Below, one piece after another: positions 1 through 12,300 of a stretch of 64,000 nt of DNA; within the stretch, counting starts at the first letter, position 1, and each line of letters begins with the position of its first letter. Source of the stretch: Laguncularia racemosa (lineage: Eukaryota; Streptophyta; Magnoliopsida; Myrtales; Combretaceae); assembly GCA_037954665.1 (NCBI GenBank), contig JBBMOL010000023.1, positions 4,154,001-4,218,000 on the forward strand, given 5' to 3'. The translations under genes were made by a program, and so were the position numbers. Under the pieces are notes generated by a model that saw nothing but the letters and a program-made list of their open reading frames with translations, searched no databases and was not told the DNA's origin.

Positions 1-1024
1 TGGCTACTAAGGATAAATATTCCATAATAGTCATCTTCATTTTGGAATAGGGAGTCATATTTCTTCTTCTCCTTCTCTTTCTCCTTCTCCCTTTTCTTTT
101 TCATCTTCGGTGGATAATTTAGCAGCTAATTCAAGTATTTTTCGTTTGTATTAGCGAGGTTCAAACGTTTTTGCCAAATTTGCTTGCATTTTTCTTTTGT
201 TATTAAGAAAGGCAGGGATTTGGTGATTTGATTAAAGTGCACTTGAATACTTTTGGTGTTAGCTAAATCGGTGTTGAATTAATCCTACCATTTAACTCTA
301 TAACATCTCATGATATTGAGTAAATTGAAATCGTCTCCTTCTAGGAAGTATGACCAAGTCAATATCCATCCAAGATTGAATTTTGAACAAAATAAGAGAC
401 CCTTTAATTGATTAAGAGATTAATCATTTGATTTAAATGTCTAAGTCCTTGATAAACCTTTCTAAGAAATATTTGTGAATCTGGACTTAAGTATTTAAAC
501 CATTGAGAAAACCACATGGGGAATTTTTGTTGAGTGGTTTTGAATTGAATAAACTAGGAGTGGGAATAGTTTCTATAATAGAAAACATTTTCCCATACTT
601 GGATATAATCAAAATAGTTGGAAACTAGTATAATAAAAGGTTAGGTAAATGCTTTTGGAGTAAATGGATGTTGTTTCCATTCAGAGATTGATAAGACTTT
701 GAAAATCTTGATTTTTAAATAGGTGACTTCTCCTTTTGGGTTTTGAACATAGGTGATTTCAACACTGTCTATTTCTACGAGTATATATTTGTAGAAAGTT
801 CGTGATTTTTTTGGATGAGATGGAACAAAATGAAAGTCCTTAGGAAAGTAATTTTGAACAATTTGAAGGGGATTTTTGATAGAAAATTATTTAAATTTTC
901 ATTTTCGACTATGAACAATTGTTTAACATGTTTTTTCATCAAGTATTCCTTTACTTGTTTGTGAGGTTTTGAGGATGTAAGTTTGATGGGTCTAATGAGC
1001 TAAGGGTAATTAGGATGAATCACT
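1..1024 (-). pseudogene. C-terminal tail of pararetrovirus polyprotein region, degenerate
   Basis: Between the RNase H end and the left edge the minus strand keeps short coding-like stretches with many stops and no intact ORF. An acidic, Glu/Lys-rich segment falls near 60-110, where the plus strand is CT-rich. It could be the polyprotein tail or a following ORF; I do not recognise a domain. The element continues beyond the window or ends here; the edge prevents a decision. Confidence 0.4.
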
Positions 1025-2400
1025 TCAACATAAGTTGATGGAGTGGGAGTTTTTTATTTTTGAGGTACTAGAGGAGTAATCTTCATGGCATAGTTTACTA
1101 GAGACTTTAGTTTTGGTGTGGAAGAGGCCATGGCCACCTTGGAGAAATTCCTTAGACCAAAAGTTAGGGAATGAGTTAGACTCTCCTTTGATAAATTCAA
1201 TTTCGAAATCAAAAGCAGATAAAATCGCTTGCCATCTGGCAAAAATTTGTTTTGAAACAAGATTTTTGACATCTTTGATCAAAATCTCTTTAGCTGATTT
1301 GCAATCGACTCTTAATAAAAACTTCTTATTGATTAAATCATCTTGAAACTTTGAAATACAAGAAACAATAGCTAATATCTCTTTTTTAATAGTTGAATAA
1401 TTTTCCCAAGCCCCTTGCTAGATTTCTGAGTAAAATCTAACAACTTGTTCTTTGTTGTTGATCAATTGTTTAAGGATTCCCCCAAATCCTTCATTGGAAG
1501 CATCTATTTCTACTATGACTTGAGCATTTGGGTCAAGGATTCCTAGACATGGTAGGAATTAGATTTCTCTTTTGATTTCTCAAATAATCATGGTCATTTC
1601 ATCAAACCATTCAAGAAAATTCTTTTTAAGCCTTTTGAATAAAGGTTTGCATTTAATTTTAAGGTTTGGTATGAAGTCAGAGACATAATTAAGACATCTT
1701 AGGAACCATTGAAGTTGTTTCTTATCTTTGATTTGATCAAGGAATTTGTTTCCAAATCCTATGGACTTTTCTATAAGTCAGATGGTTCCTTAAACAATTT
1801 TATGATCTAAGAATCTGATTTTTGTTCGGAATAGTTTCATCTTTTTTTGAAGAGACTACTAAGCCATTTATTTTTATTATTTCGAAAAAGATGTTTAAAT
1901 GTTTAAAGTGTTGATTAATATTTTTTGAAAAAAATAAGGACATCATCTATATATACTATGGAAAAATTACTATATGGAGCGAAGATGTTATTCATGACAT
2001 TCTAAAATTCGGATAGAATATTTTTGAGACCAAATGGCATAACATTCCATTTGTAATGACCAAATGGAACATTAAAAGTTGTTTTATATTTATCAGTTTC
2101 ACTAATTTGGGTTTGCCAAAATCCAGATTTCGTATCAAACTTTGAGAAAATTTTTGCACCTAAAAGCCTATTGAGCAAATCCTTTTTATTGGGTATCAGA
2201 TACCTAATCCATTTGAGAACAAAATTAAGAGGTTCATAGTTTATTATTAATTGAGGGGCTCCTCTTTCTAATTCTGCTTGATTTTGAACAAAAAAGGCAT
2301 AACATGATTAAGGGACTTTGATTTTCTTATTAGGTCCTTTTCTATTAAGTCTTTGATTTCTTTTTTACAATAATTGAGCAATTCTTGATTCATTTGAATA
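1025..2400 (-). pseudogene. Reverse transcriptase and RNase H region, endogenous pararetrovirus, broken
   Basis: Minus-strand fragments match the RT palm and fingers, and the YIDD catalytic box is still readable at about 1941-1955. RNase H-like sequence follows, ending in the open stretch at 1025-1282 (starts near VKNLVSKQIFARWQ), which resembles the C-terminal part of caulimovirid RNase H domains. Several in-frame stops interrupt the RT around 1985-2300 and 1560-1830. In the family these domains copy pregenomic RNA into DNA. Confidence 0.8.
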
Positions 2401-2699
2401 AGTTGTGCTTTAGTGGGGATTTTATCCTTAGTAAAGCCATCAATATATGGTAGATTTACGATATGCTGCTTTTTGGTCCATTAGGAAAGTCCAAACAAAT
2501 TTCTTATTCAAATTTCTTTTGTAAGGTTTTAACCTTTTCTTGAACATCTTTGGTTTTAGATTTTTTTTATGCCTTTGATAATTTATTTCTTCTTTAAGAA
2601 AGTTTATTTGTCTTATTTTATAAGTTAGCTTTTCTTTGAGCAAATTTACTTCCTTTTCTTTAGTAGGAAATAAAAATTTAAGGAAAATTTCTTTTCCTT

Positions 2700-3323
2700 T
2701 TATTGAGGATCTGGTAAGGGAGTTCCTATAATCATTTGATTATTCATATTTTTGACCAAAATAAAAGTTGTTTTGAAATTGATATCATTTTAAACAATTT
2801 TAGTTTTTGTCAATTTGTATTTGACACTCATTCTTGCACCACTAGCCGTTAATAATCTTTCCAAAGTTTTTTCATAAAACTTTGTGGGGATTATTCCTTC
2901 TTGGATGCAATTTTGATTTGCACTATTGTCTATAAGAGTAGCTAAACTTATTTACCATTCATTATTGACAACTAATTCTATCTTGACAAACCATTTGTGA
3001 ATTTGCATTTTATCAATTATATTGATAAATTCTTGATCATTTATTTCTTGATTACTAGTTTCTTCAGAGCTAGAGCTACTGGTTTCTTGATCAAGTTTTG
3101 CTTGAATTTCCTTATATTTTGATTCTAAGGTTTTTACTTCTTTTTTGATATTATTAATTTCCATTTGAAGTAACTCTAGAGTTATAGGTTCTTGAACTTT
3201 GAATCTATTGACTATATGTGTCATTGAATATGGTCTTTCTATAAAAGAATTTGTGTCTTTGATCACACCTAAATTCTTTAAATAATCTTCTTTTTCCTTT
3301 TGATCAAGCATAGTGTTGATCAA
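2700..3323 (-). pseudogene. Coiled-coil linker and aspartic protease region, endogenous pararetrovirus, broken
   Basis: A 123-codon open stretch (2952-3323) has heptad-like runs of Leu, Ile and Lys (around LELLQMEINNIKKEV) followed by a Ser/Glu-rich patch, then a stop. Just beyond the stop is a protease-like block whose active-site position reads D-N-S instead of the family's D-S/T-G, so the catalytic glycine is missing. More stops follow near 2700. In the family the protease cuts the polyprotein. Confidence 0.6.
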
Positions 3324-3532
3324 TTTTAGGAGAGTTTTTTCCTACTCCATTAAGACCATTATTTTCTTACATAAACATATGTCGTCTAAGCAGCAACTAC
3401 TGCTTTGATCATTATCCGAGCTTTCATCAAATAGATTTTGAACATAATCTTCTTCCAAGCTAGACTCATTGGATTTAGAAGAAGTTTCATTAATTATTTT
3501 TAACAATTCATTTTTAATATCTTCAGAAATAT

Positions 3533-5634
3533 CTAATTTGTTAATCTTTTTAGATTTTGAACAATTTGAAGCGATGTGGCCTTTAGAGCTACACTTGTAG
3601 CAGTTAACCTCCCATTTGGACCTTTTTGTTTTTGGTCCATAATTTTTCTTTCTAAGTTTCTGATTAAAATCTTTAGATTTTTGAAAAGACCGTTTGGTCT
3701 TCTTATTTCTTCTTCTAATCGAATAGGGGGTCTGGATTTTTTCATATCCATATTGATAACAAAAGTCTCCTAATTATCTTCTGGGACTAGTTTTTTCTTT
3801 TGAAATTTTTTATTTTAACTTCATATCTTTGCATAGGCTTAAACCTTCTACACTGATAGAAGTAAGAATTTGGCCATAAGTTAGAACTTAGAGGTGTATT
3901 AAAATCTCTAGCTGTCCTTTCTTTAACTTTATTAGCAAAAAGCTTAGGAAAGTCGCAAATAAAGTATTCTTTCCAATATTGAGAATTACAATCTATCTTA
4001 GAAAAGACTCTTGATAAAAAGACATCTTTGTACCAACGAAAATCTTGTAGAGTTGGACAAGATAAATTTTGAAGGATTTCTCCATTTTTTTCTCTGTATT
4101 GATCAGGGTTTCCTATGAAGTGTTTCATAATTGAATAAAGTAAAGTGGAAACAACATCTCCTATTTGAATAACTTGACCTTGATCATTATAAATTTCTTT
4201 CTTAGCAATTAGAATATAGAGTTTTTCATCATTAGTGAGATAGTTTTCCCACCATTCTTTGAGCATACCAATGAATCCTATGGTTAAAGCTTGAGCAGTA
4301 CTTTGGTCAGAGTTATTATTTTGTTTGTAAGCATTAGCAGCAATAATCATTTGATTGATAACAAATAAAATTTGATCTTCAGCAATTCCATCTATATTCC
4401 ATTCGTATATGCCTTTTCCATCATATATGTTGGAAGTGGTATGGTCTCTTTCTTCAATCATAGTATCTAGAGGTGAAGGACTGGGGTACTAGTTTTTATG
4501 TTCAGATTTTTGAGTAGTTATTTTACCAATATTGACCTTTTTAGAGGATAGATCGGCCAAAGCATTTATCTCTTGATCAATGGTATCTACTATTTTTAAA
4601 CCTTTAAGTTTTTCAATTAATTCATCTACTTTTGAATCATCTTTAAATTTAAATATTTTTTTATATTGTAGTCTATTTTAAGGGGAAATATGGGTTTGAC
4701 AACTTCTTTGATGGGAGTTTTTCCCTTTTCTTTCTTTTGATCAAATTGTTCTATGAGTAGATTTTATATTCTTTCTGTTTGCATACCTATAGTATACAAG
4801 GTTTGATTGGTATAATTATTTTGAGACTTGCTACTAGCCAGCTTAGGATTCTCTATAGAGGTATCTTTAAAAGGGGTGGCTTTGAGGCTAGTTGCTCCTA
4901 ATTGAACATTTATTTCTTGAAGAGGTAGATGAGTTGAGCAAATAGGACTAGTATTGGTTTCCCATGTCTTAATAGTTTTATTTAGAGTTTGAATATTATA
5001 TCGTTTGTTTGGATCAAAATTTTCATTTATCCATTGAAAAAATAGAAAGGTCATCCTTAGACGATTTTCCATATCAGAATACCATAAACTTCTTATGGAT
5101 TTTATTTCTTTTTTTGTATAAGTCTTGAAAAGTTTATTTTTATTTTTCTTATCTTCTAAGGAATAAAAATCCCTTTTTAAAAAGTCTTTGTCAAATTTGA
5201 AGGGTTTTTCTGAGTTAATTGTATTTAACTCATTGATTTGAGAAAGGGTTGGAGAATTTGGTTAATAGACTGGCTTGAGAATGTTTGGTTAGAAGTCTAC
5301 TCCTTCTAATTTGATCGGATCAAGTTGGCTATTAGGTTTTGTTGGAATTTCTTGTTTAGGCTTTGAATTATGATCAATGTTTCTAAGTTTCTCAAGTCTA
5401 TCTAGCTCCTTCTGTGGGCTTGGAGCTTTACTTGAAACATGGCTTAGAATAGGGGATTGAACTAAATAAGGTGGAATAGGAGGAGTGGTTGGTTCTCTTC
5501 TGGTGATGAATGGAAACCTGATTTTTAATGCTTCCATCATCAAATCTTTGAACGAGTGAAGGATTACGGTTAGAAATTGAGGGCCGAGGTGGTAGAACCT
5601 TGTAGCAGCCACTTATCAAGAAGTTTAACTTCAT
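3533..5634 (-). pseudogene. Coat-protein region with CCHC zinc knuckle, endogenous pararetrovirus, broken
   Basis: The linker (about 4764-5634) is low in recognisable features. The core block at 3787-4461 is open for 224 codons and contains a WKEYFICDFPKLFANKV segment like the capsid domain shared by caulimovirids and Gypsy Gag. After a frame change, a CX2CX4HX4C knuckle (CYKC...GHIASNC) lies at about 3561-3602. In the family this domain packages RNA. Stops and frame changes separate linker, core and knuckle, so no continuous protein can be made. Confidence 0.75.
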
Positions 5635-5639
5635 CCCGG

Positions 5640-6476
5640 CTTAAGGCCTTTGGAGTAAAACTTTTGGTATTTTGAGGATTGGATTCGAGCAAAATGGTTT
5701 CTCCTTTAGGGGATAACCTTTTTGCCTTTAGAGAAATTGTTGATTTCATAGCCTTTTAATATATTCTATATATTAAAGCTATGGTCTTAGTTCCTTCCAC
5801 ATAATTCTCATTTTAGGATTGAACATGTAGTAATAAACTATCTAAGATTTTTAGATCATCTAGATTTACAGTAAAGTTTGGGTAGCACTGTGTATACCAC
5901 AAACCTTTATATAAGTTAATTTGGAATATAGACTTAGTTGATTCATAAGAATCAATATACCTAACATCTCTCAACCATACTAGTATGGGTTGATTGATAC
6001 CAGATTTATGCAATGGAATAATAGAAAGTTGAATTAGTCCTATATAAACAAAATTATATTTATCTTTTCTATGTTTAATCAGAGATTCTTTTGAGTAGAG
6101 ATTAAGTACTTCAAGTTTTCCGGAAAGACTAATAGTCTTTTCTACGGTTTTGATTATATAGTCATGCTTGAGGCTAAAGCTTCCTATTTGATAAATGGAT
6201 TTTGGATGTTCCTTTGGAATTGACCAATTTCTTAATTATTGCTCTATTTCTGCTATTTTGACTTCATTTTCATTGTGAACATCTTGGTCGAAATGACTAA
6301 GATCTATTTCATTGATCATCCTAGAGGTAGAAGAAGATCTTGAATCTATTATCTTGAGCAGTTCCGTCATTATAAGCTATATTTTCTCTTAAACCTAACA
6401 AACTATTAGTAGATACTAGTGTAGTACAATTATGTCTGTTGATCAACAGACTCACTGCCCCTCCGAAGAGTTGCAT
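5640..6476 (-). pseudogene. Movement-protein region of endogenous pararetrovirus, broken
   Basis: The likely original start codon lies at 6474-6476 on the minus strand, and that reading frame stops within about 50 codons near the 6310-6330 region, where the similarity moves to another frame. The best preserved block is at 5813-6013 and includes the stretch GLWYTQCYPNF, typical of caulimovirid movement proteins (30K superfamily, plasmodesma-targeting). In the family this protein carries virions or genomes between plant cells. Further stops follow on the coat-protein side. The family call rests on remembered motifs, not on a search. Confidence 0.7.
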
Positions 6477-6479
6477 TGT

Positions 6480-9240
6480 TTATAGATTTCTTGAAATAAA
6501 TAAACGAATTACATTACATTCTATGAGAGATACCATCTTGTTTTATAATATAGTGAAAAAAGTCTAAATGTTCAAAAGGGCTACAAGAATTGGCATTTTA
6601 TTTTATTTGTTTATTTAAACACTTAATTGTTGATTCTTTTTTATGGAATTCAAAAGAATAATAAATTTTTGAATTGAAAAGATGCAGTAAAAATATTTAT
6701 AAGAATGCAAGACATGTAAATGTTGATTTAAAAGTGGTTAAGAGTATTCTATATATTAAAAAAATCATGCCATTTTAATATGTTATAATGTTCATTAGTG
6801 AATTAATTAAACATTTTATTAATACAAATCTGATACAATAAGTGAAATAAATAATATGGTTTTAATACTAATCCAATTTCATTTTAAAAAACACAATAGA
6901 AATTATAATGATATAAAGAGTGTATCGGGATATTTTATTTATTATGAGATTGCATACTTTCATTAGTTTCAATCTTCTTTTACATTTATTTATATTTCAT
7001 TTTAGAGTTGTTTTTGTTATATATGTGGAAGTTTTTGCTATTAATACACCATAATATTTATTAAAAATCTTAATATGACAATAAAAACTATATTAAAAGC
7101 ATACTCTCATTACATTATTCAATTCTCATCCAATAGCATTAATTACATTCTAATTTAATCTTTTTCTATTTAAATATTTTTTCATACTCAAGTACCTAAA
7201 AACAATTTAATGTATAAGAGAGAGATATTTATTTTATATCTATATTTTTCAATTCAATGATTATCAATGACAATAAATGGTTGAATTTAAGGTTGATCCA
7301 AGTTGATAAATACTATATTAATTGATGATAGAATTTAAGGAAAGATGTAGATGAAATATAACAGATGATGCAAATGAATTATACATGTATTACTATGTAT
7401 AATAAAAAAATAAAGGGATAGAGAGAAAATTTAAATTTAAAAATTTACTTGAGATGGAAAGTTTATATTACATTAAAGAGACATAAATTTATTGTAATTA
7501 CTATTTGAACATTATTTGTATATATATATTACTACAAATTTATAGAATAGATGTATTAATAGAAAAGTGGTAACGGATTAAGTATACAAATTTAAAAAGG
7601 TTAAAATTTTTGCGTGACAATACAAAATATTTTTGTTATCATTAATATATCTTAATTATTATCATTTTCATTTCATTATTACAATAATTTAAAATTATAA
7701 ATGTTTCTATTTCTTTACATGAAGTCAAAGAGGATGCTAATTTTCTCTTAATTATGTATGTTTTATCAATCATTTGATTTTGTAGAAGATATAAATTATG
7801 GCAATTCAATTTGATGATTATTAATGTTAAGTAATGGTAGAATTTAAAGAATTTCAATAATAACACCTCAAACAAGGATAAACTAAAGAACACCAATAAT
7901 TTATGGCTATATTACTATACATCACAAAAAATGAAGAGAACTTATTGTAATTACTCTAAAAATGTTAACGACATATGCATTAGTAGAAATTTATGGAAAT
8001 AAAGATGTATTAGTGGAAAATATGTAATGAATAAAATATAAAATATGAAACAAGTTGCATTATTTTAATTAGTTGTATTTGTCATTATTTTTTTTGTCAA
8101 ATATAAAAAATTTTTGAAAGTTCTTGTCATTTATATTCTATCTTCCATCATTACTATTTTATGATATCATTAATCTAATAATTTGAATCTCCATAGTATA
8201 AAACACTTTCATTTTTTTACTTTTTGTAATCATTATATTGTTTTGTGTTAATTATTTCTATTATTGAATTAAATAATGTTTTTGAAAAATTATTATTTTT
8301 TAGTATTTAATGAAAAAAATACAAGAAGGAAAGTATAAAATTATAATTATTTTATTCTTGACCTTACTAAATTCTAAATTTAATTTTTATTTTATTTGCC
8401 CCACCGCCACACACCCCCCCACCACCGCCCTCAGCCCCGCCACCCCCGAAAAAAGAAGAAGAAGCTAATTTCAATTTGTAATATGCGTAGGAGACCAATT
8501 GCTTAAATAATATAGTATACATTAAACCAGCTTTTTTTCAATTATAACTATTTTTTTTCTCATTAAGTATATCAAAGAAGTGACAATTCAATATGATCTA
8601 TTCTATCAGATAACCATAATCAACGTATTCTATTAGGTTACAAAGTTTTAGCAACCATAAATATTATTTGTTTTTAAATTATTTGACTAATATATTTTTT
8701 TTACATCATGAAAGATATTACAAATTCTCAATGTGTTTCGATATTATAGAAAAAGAAAATATGATATAAATAGACGATATTTGGGTACATAATAGTAATT
8801 AGATGGACATGTATTAATGATGCATTCTAATTATCATAAAAGCTAGAAACGTTTCTCAATTTTTGTATATTGAAACAAGAGTGTATTTATTTGGAAAGCA
8901 ACTAAACAAACTTACACGTAAGAAAAAAAAATCTTTCTAAAGCCTAATATTAAAAAATATTATTTATAATTTATATATTATCCGTATCTAATATATATTT
9001 ATTTAAAATCAAATATTTAATAATTATTTGATTTGTTTCTGTTTTATAGTAATTTAGTAATTTTATATGGATATATGGATCTTTTTTCAATCTGTTTTTA
9101 GCCAACATAAAAAAAAAAAAAAATCAAGCATAACCTACTCCGTCCACTTTCACATTTGCCGCCACCAGCATATTTGGAAGTCTAAAAAAAGCTATACAAC
9201 CCTGAAACCCTTCGCCAAAACTTAAAATAACTAAATAAAA
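6480..9240. other. AT-rich intergenic region with an isolated C-rich patch
   Basis: No gene or recognisable transposon domain is visible. The first part (about 6480-6900) may be the untranslated leader of the pararetrovirus. The rest is AT-rich with many short A and T runs. A block of roughly 50 bases at 8398-8450 is almost pure C with interspersed A and G, in sharp contrast to its surroundings. Confidence 0.6.
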
Positions 9241-9245
9241 AAAAA

Positions 9246-9289
9246 AAACCCTAATTCTATTTTATTAAACGTTAAAACCCTAACCCTAA
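9246..9289 (+). promoter_or_regulatory. Telo-box cluster upstream of NRPA1
   Basis: AAACCCTAA occurs at 9246-9254 and at 9275-9283, and the second copy runs on as CCCTAA to 9289. They lie 31 to 74 bases before the start codon. Telo-boxes are known in plants from promoters of ribosomal-protein and other ribosome-biogenesis genes, which fits a Pol I subunit. I did not see a clear site II (TGGGCC/T) element close by, and the transcription start is not defined. Confidence 0.7.
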
Positions 9290-9319
9290 GCCCCACTGCA
9301 CTTACTCCCGGGGTGCGTC

Positions 9320-12300
9320 ATGGATCATTCCTCTGAGGTTGCTTTCTCCATTCCCTCTCTAAACCTGCTCATATATGCATATAGTTGTTTTTATTATTTG
9401 AAATTCGTGGTTTTGTAATTTGTGCAATATAGTTTATGTTCAAATTTTATTGCTTTTAATATTGCCTTGGGTTATTGAAGTGGAATTATTACTGCAGGGA
9501 GCCACGGAGGCCGTTGAGGCTGTTAAATTTGGTTTTTTGACTGATGAAGAACTTAGGAAGTATAGTCTTGTCAAAGTTACTAGTCCGGATTTGCTTGACA
9601 CTGTGGGGAGACCGGTTCCGGGTGGTCTTTATGATCCGGCAATGGGCAACCTTGATGACAAAGCATTGTAAGTAACTTGTTCTTATACCATCGTATGGAT
9701 AATCTTGCATTTCTTGCTTGTGATGCGAATTTAAGGCATTGAATTAGTGGTTATTTTAGTAGATTTCATGGTAGGAAGAGCGTCTGGGAAACAGGCAGGT
9801 TTTGCTTTAAGCTCATATAAGTTAAGTGACAGAAATTTTAGTCTATTCTGTTCTGTTTGGGTATGGTGCATGAAGTGTGTTTTATGGGTTGGAGGAACAT
9901 TGCTATAACTTACCCTGACGTAGAAACTTTGTTGTCTGAACCAGTACTGCAAATGGTGGATAAGTAGATATTTTGATATAGTGACCGGTAAATGGCTATA
10001 TGTCGTGCTTCCAGATTCCGATGAATGGAAAAGGTCGATGCAAGTGTTTTTCATGTACTGTTCTTGTCCTTTGCAGCTGTAAAATCTGTGGCCTGGCTGG
10101 GAGGTCTTGCCCGGGTCATTGTGGACATATTGAGCTAGTGTCGCCAGTTTACAATCCGCTGCTGTTTAATGCCCTGCATAAGCTTTTACAAAGGATTTGT
10201 TTCTTTTGCTTCCATTTTAGAGAAAGCAGGGCCCAGGTAATTTACTATTTGCATTGTTTTTTAGGATAAACATAATGAAATAATTGCATTATAAGATGAG
10301 AGTATTACCTCTATTTATGTCAGGTTGAACAACTCAGTACATAATGAATCTTGTTTAATCCTTTATTGAGCACAGTTTGCATTGGATGGCATTTATGTTC
10401 TGCCCTGACAAAACTATGATTGTGCTGATTGAAGGTTGAGAAATGTGTTTTGCAATTGGAACTCATAGCAAAAGGTGATGTCATTGGGGCGAAAAAGTTG
10501 GATACTTTGTTCTCAGATGATTCAAAAGTTCCAGACAATAGCATTGATGGGAATATTTCATGTTCAACTGCGAATTCGGTTAGCTCTCTTCAGCAAGAAT
10601 GGACCTCCCTTCAATTTGAGGAGGCAACCGCAATCTTAAATAACTTTCTTAAACCTAGGTATAAAGAGTGCAAGAATTGCAAAGCAAAAAATCCTGCAAT
10701 CAGTAAACCTACTTTTGGGTGGTTTCACATGGTATGTCCCTTGTGTTTAATTGAGAAGAACTTAGGTGTTGCCATTTGTGCATGTTGTTTCTTGTTCTTT
10801 GTTTCCTTTGGTGTATGGTTGTCATGACTTTTCTATAAATAAGTTTCCCCACGGTTGACTTCTACAGTGGGGTCAAGGATCATTGTTTTTGTAATTGATT
10901 AATTATATTAACTTTCAGCATTTATACATAGTTGGTAATCCCTTACTCTCATAACATAAAAATGGTCTTTTTTCCTACTTAACGCTCCAAAACAAGAGTC
11001 ACGGAAGCCATGATTGTTGGGCCACAGTTTCCACTGAAGGAGCGTTATTATCCATGCTTACATTATTTCTTTACCTCCAAACACAATCAATTCTGACAGC
11101 AAATCCAAGCCTCCATTTAGGTAGCGCCTGAGGTCATTCAATTGTCTCCATTCAGCTTTGCAAATTCACATTCATGGTGTTTACAATATTTTTGGCAAAA
11201 ATTAACAAGCGTCATTTTGCACTACTTCCCTTGCCTTTGGATTATCTAAGGTGCAACACCTCCCTTGTAAATGAATGCATGTCCTGGAATGCGTATTTCA
11301 ACCATACCATCTTTTCACAATTAACCTGTGCTGAGATGTGGGTAGTGCATTCAGAGCAGCGTTAATGGTAAAATTGGAACCATCTTCAGGAACCATAAAA
11401 ATCTATCTCCTTGACCATTTACCGGAAATGGCTTTCCCTGATGTTCTGTCATGGTATATCATGAGTTTCACAGGATGTAGCACTGTATAACAAGGATAGC
11501 CTATATTTGTTTGTGTGCTCATAGTGTGGATCGAATGGAAGCATCAACTACATTGGCCATCTCATCAAAGTTTTGTGTACTTTATTGTGAAAAGATATTG
11601 AAGCTTTCTGCTTTCATTTTAATGGTATTTGATAAGGGAAAAGTGTTTCCCTAAGTCAGTAGTAAAGGAAGTACTATAAACCTGTACCGGGAATGAATAC
11701 AGTTGGCATTGCTATACAATTTTTCTGTTTATCATTTTAGCATTTTTTCGTGATGCTATGGAGTCATTTCTCTTTTTTTCTCGCCTTCTATGTTCTATGG
11801 CAGCGTGGCATGACAGGTGGTATAACTAGAGGAAACATAATAAGAGGCCACAAATTGGACGGATCCTTGCTTGGTCAAGTTAATGAGCATTCTCTATCTG
11901 ATCATGAAGATAATCAAAATGGCAGTATCACTAGGAGTGGTGCTGATTCACCTGAAGTCCTTTCGGCCAGTGGGACAACTCCTGATAGCAAACGTCCAAA
12001 TAAAAAAGTTCATCTAAAAGCGGGCAAGAATGTGGTTGATGAATTTCTCAGACAGAGTAAATTCTTTTCGGGACCTTTGTTGCCTTCAGAGGTACACCTG
12101 TCTTCAGTTTGTGGTTAATATCAAGATGATCACATGATGTGCTGCAAACTTGCTTGTTATTTGTTTGACATGCCTGCTGGTAGTTTAAATTTGGACAGTC
12201 ATTTTCAAATGCATTATTCCTTCCTATTCTTTTTTGGTAGAATTGCTGCACTTTGGGAGAGTTTCCATGAGGATAGTGTCAGTATTCTGCTCTTCATATT

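Larger units (their letters stand above)
1..6476 (-). mobile_element. Endogenous plant pararetrovirus (Caulimoviridae-like), degenerate
   Basis: On the minus strand, read from right to left, the fragments follow the order of a caulimovirid polyprotein: movement protein, coat protein with a CCHC zinc knuckle, aspartic protease, reverse transcriptase, RNase H, and a C-terminal tail that reaches the left edge. Each piece is broken by stop codons and frameshifts; the longest uninterrupted stretch is 224 codons. The order and the single-polyprotein layout resemble petuvirus or florendovirus-type endogenous elements, but I cannot assign a genus. No integrase-like piece is visible, which fits a pararetrovirus rather than a Gypsy element. 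It is a fossil copy with no coding capacity left as it stands. Confidence 0.85.

Noticed and set aside
6435..6450. Perfect 16-base palindrome TCTGTTGATCAACAGA
   Set aside because: It lies within the start of the viral movement-protein region and is probably coding chance; no second copy or known site.
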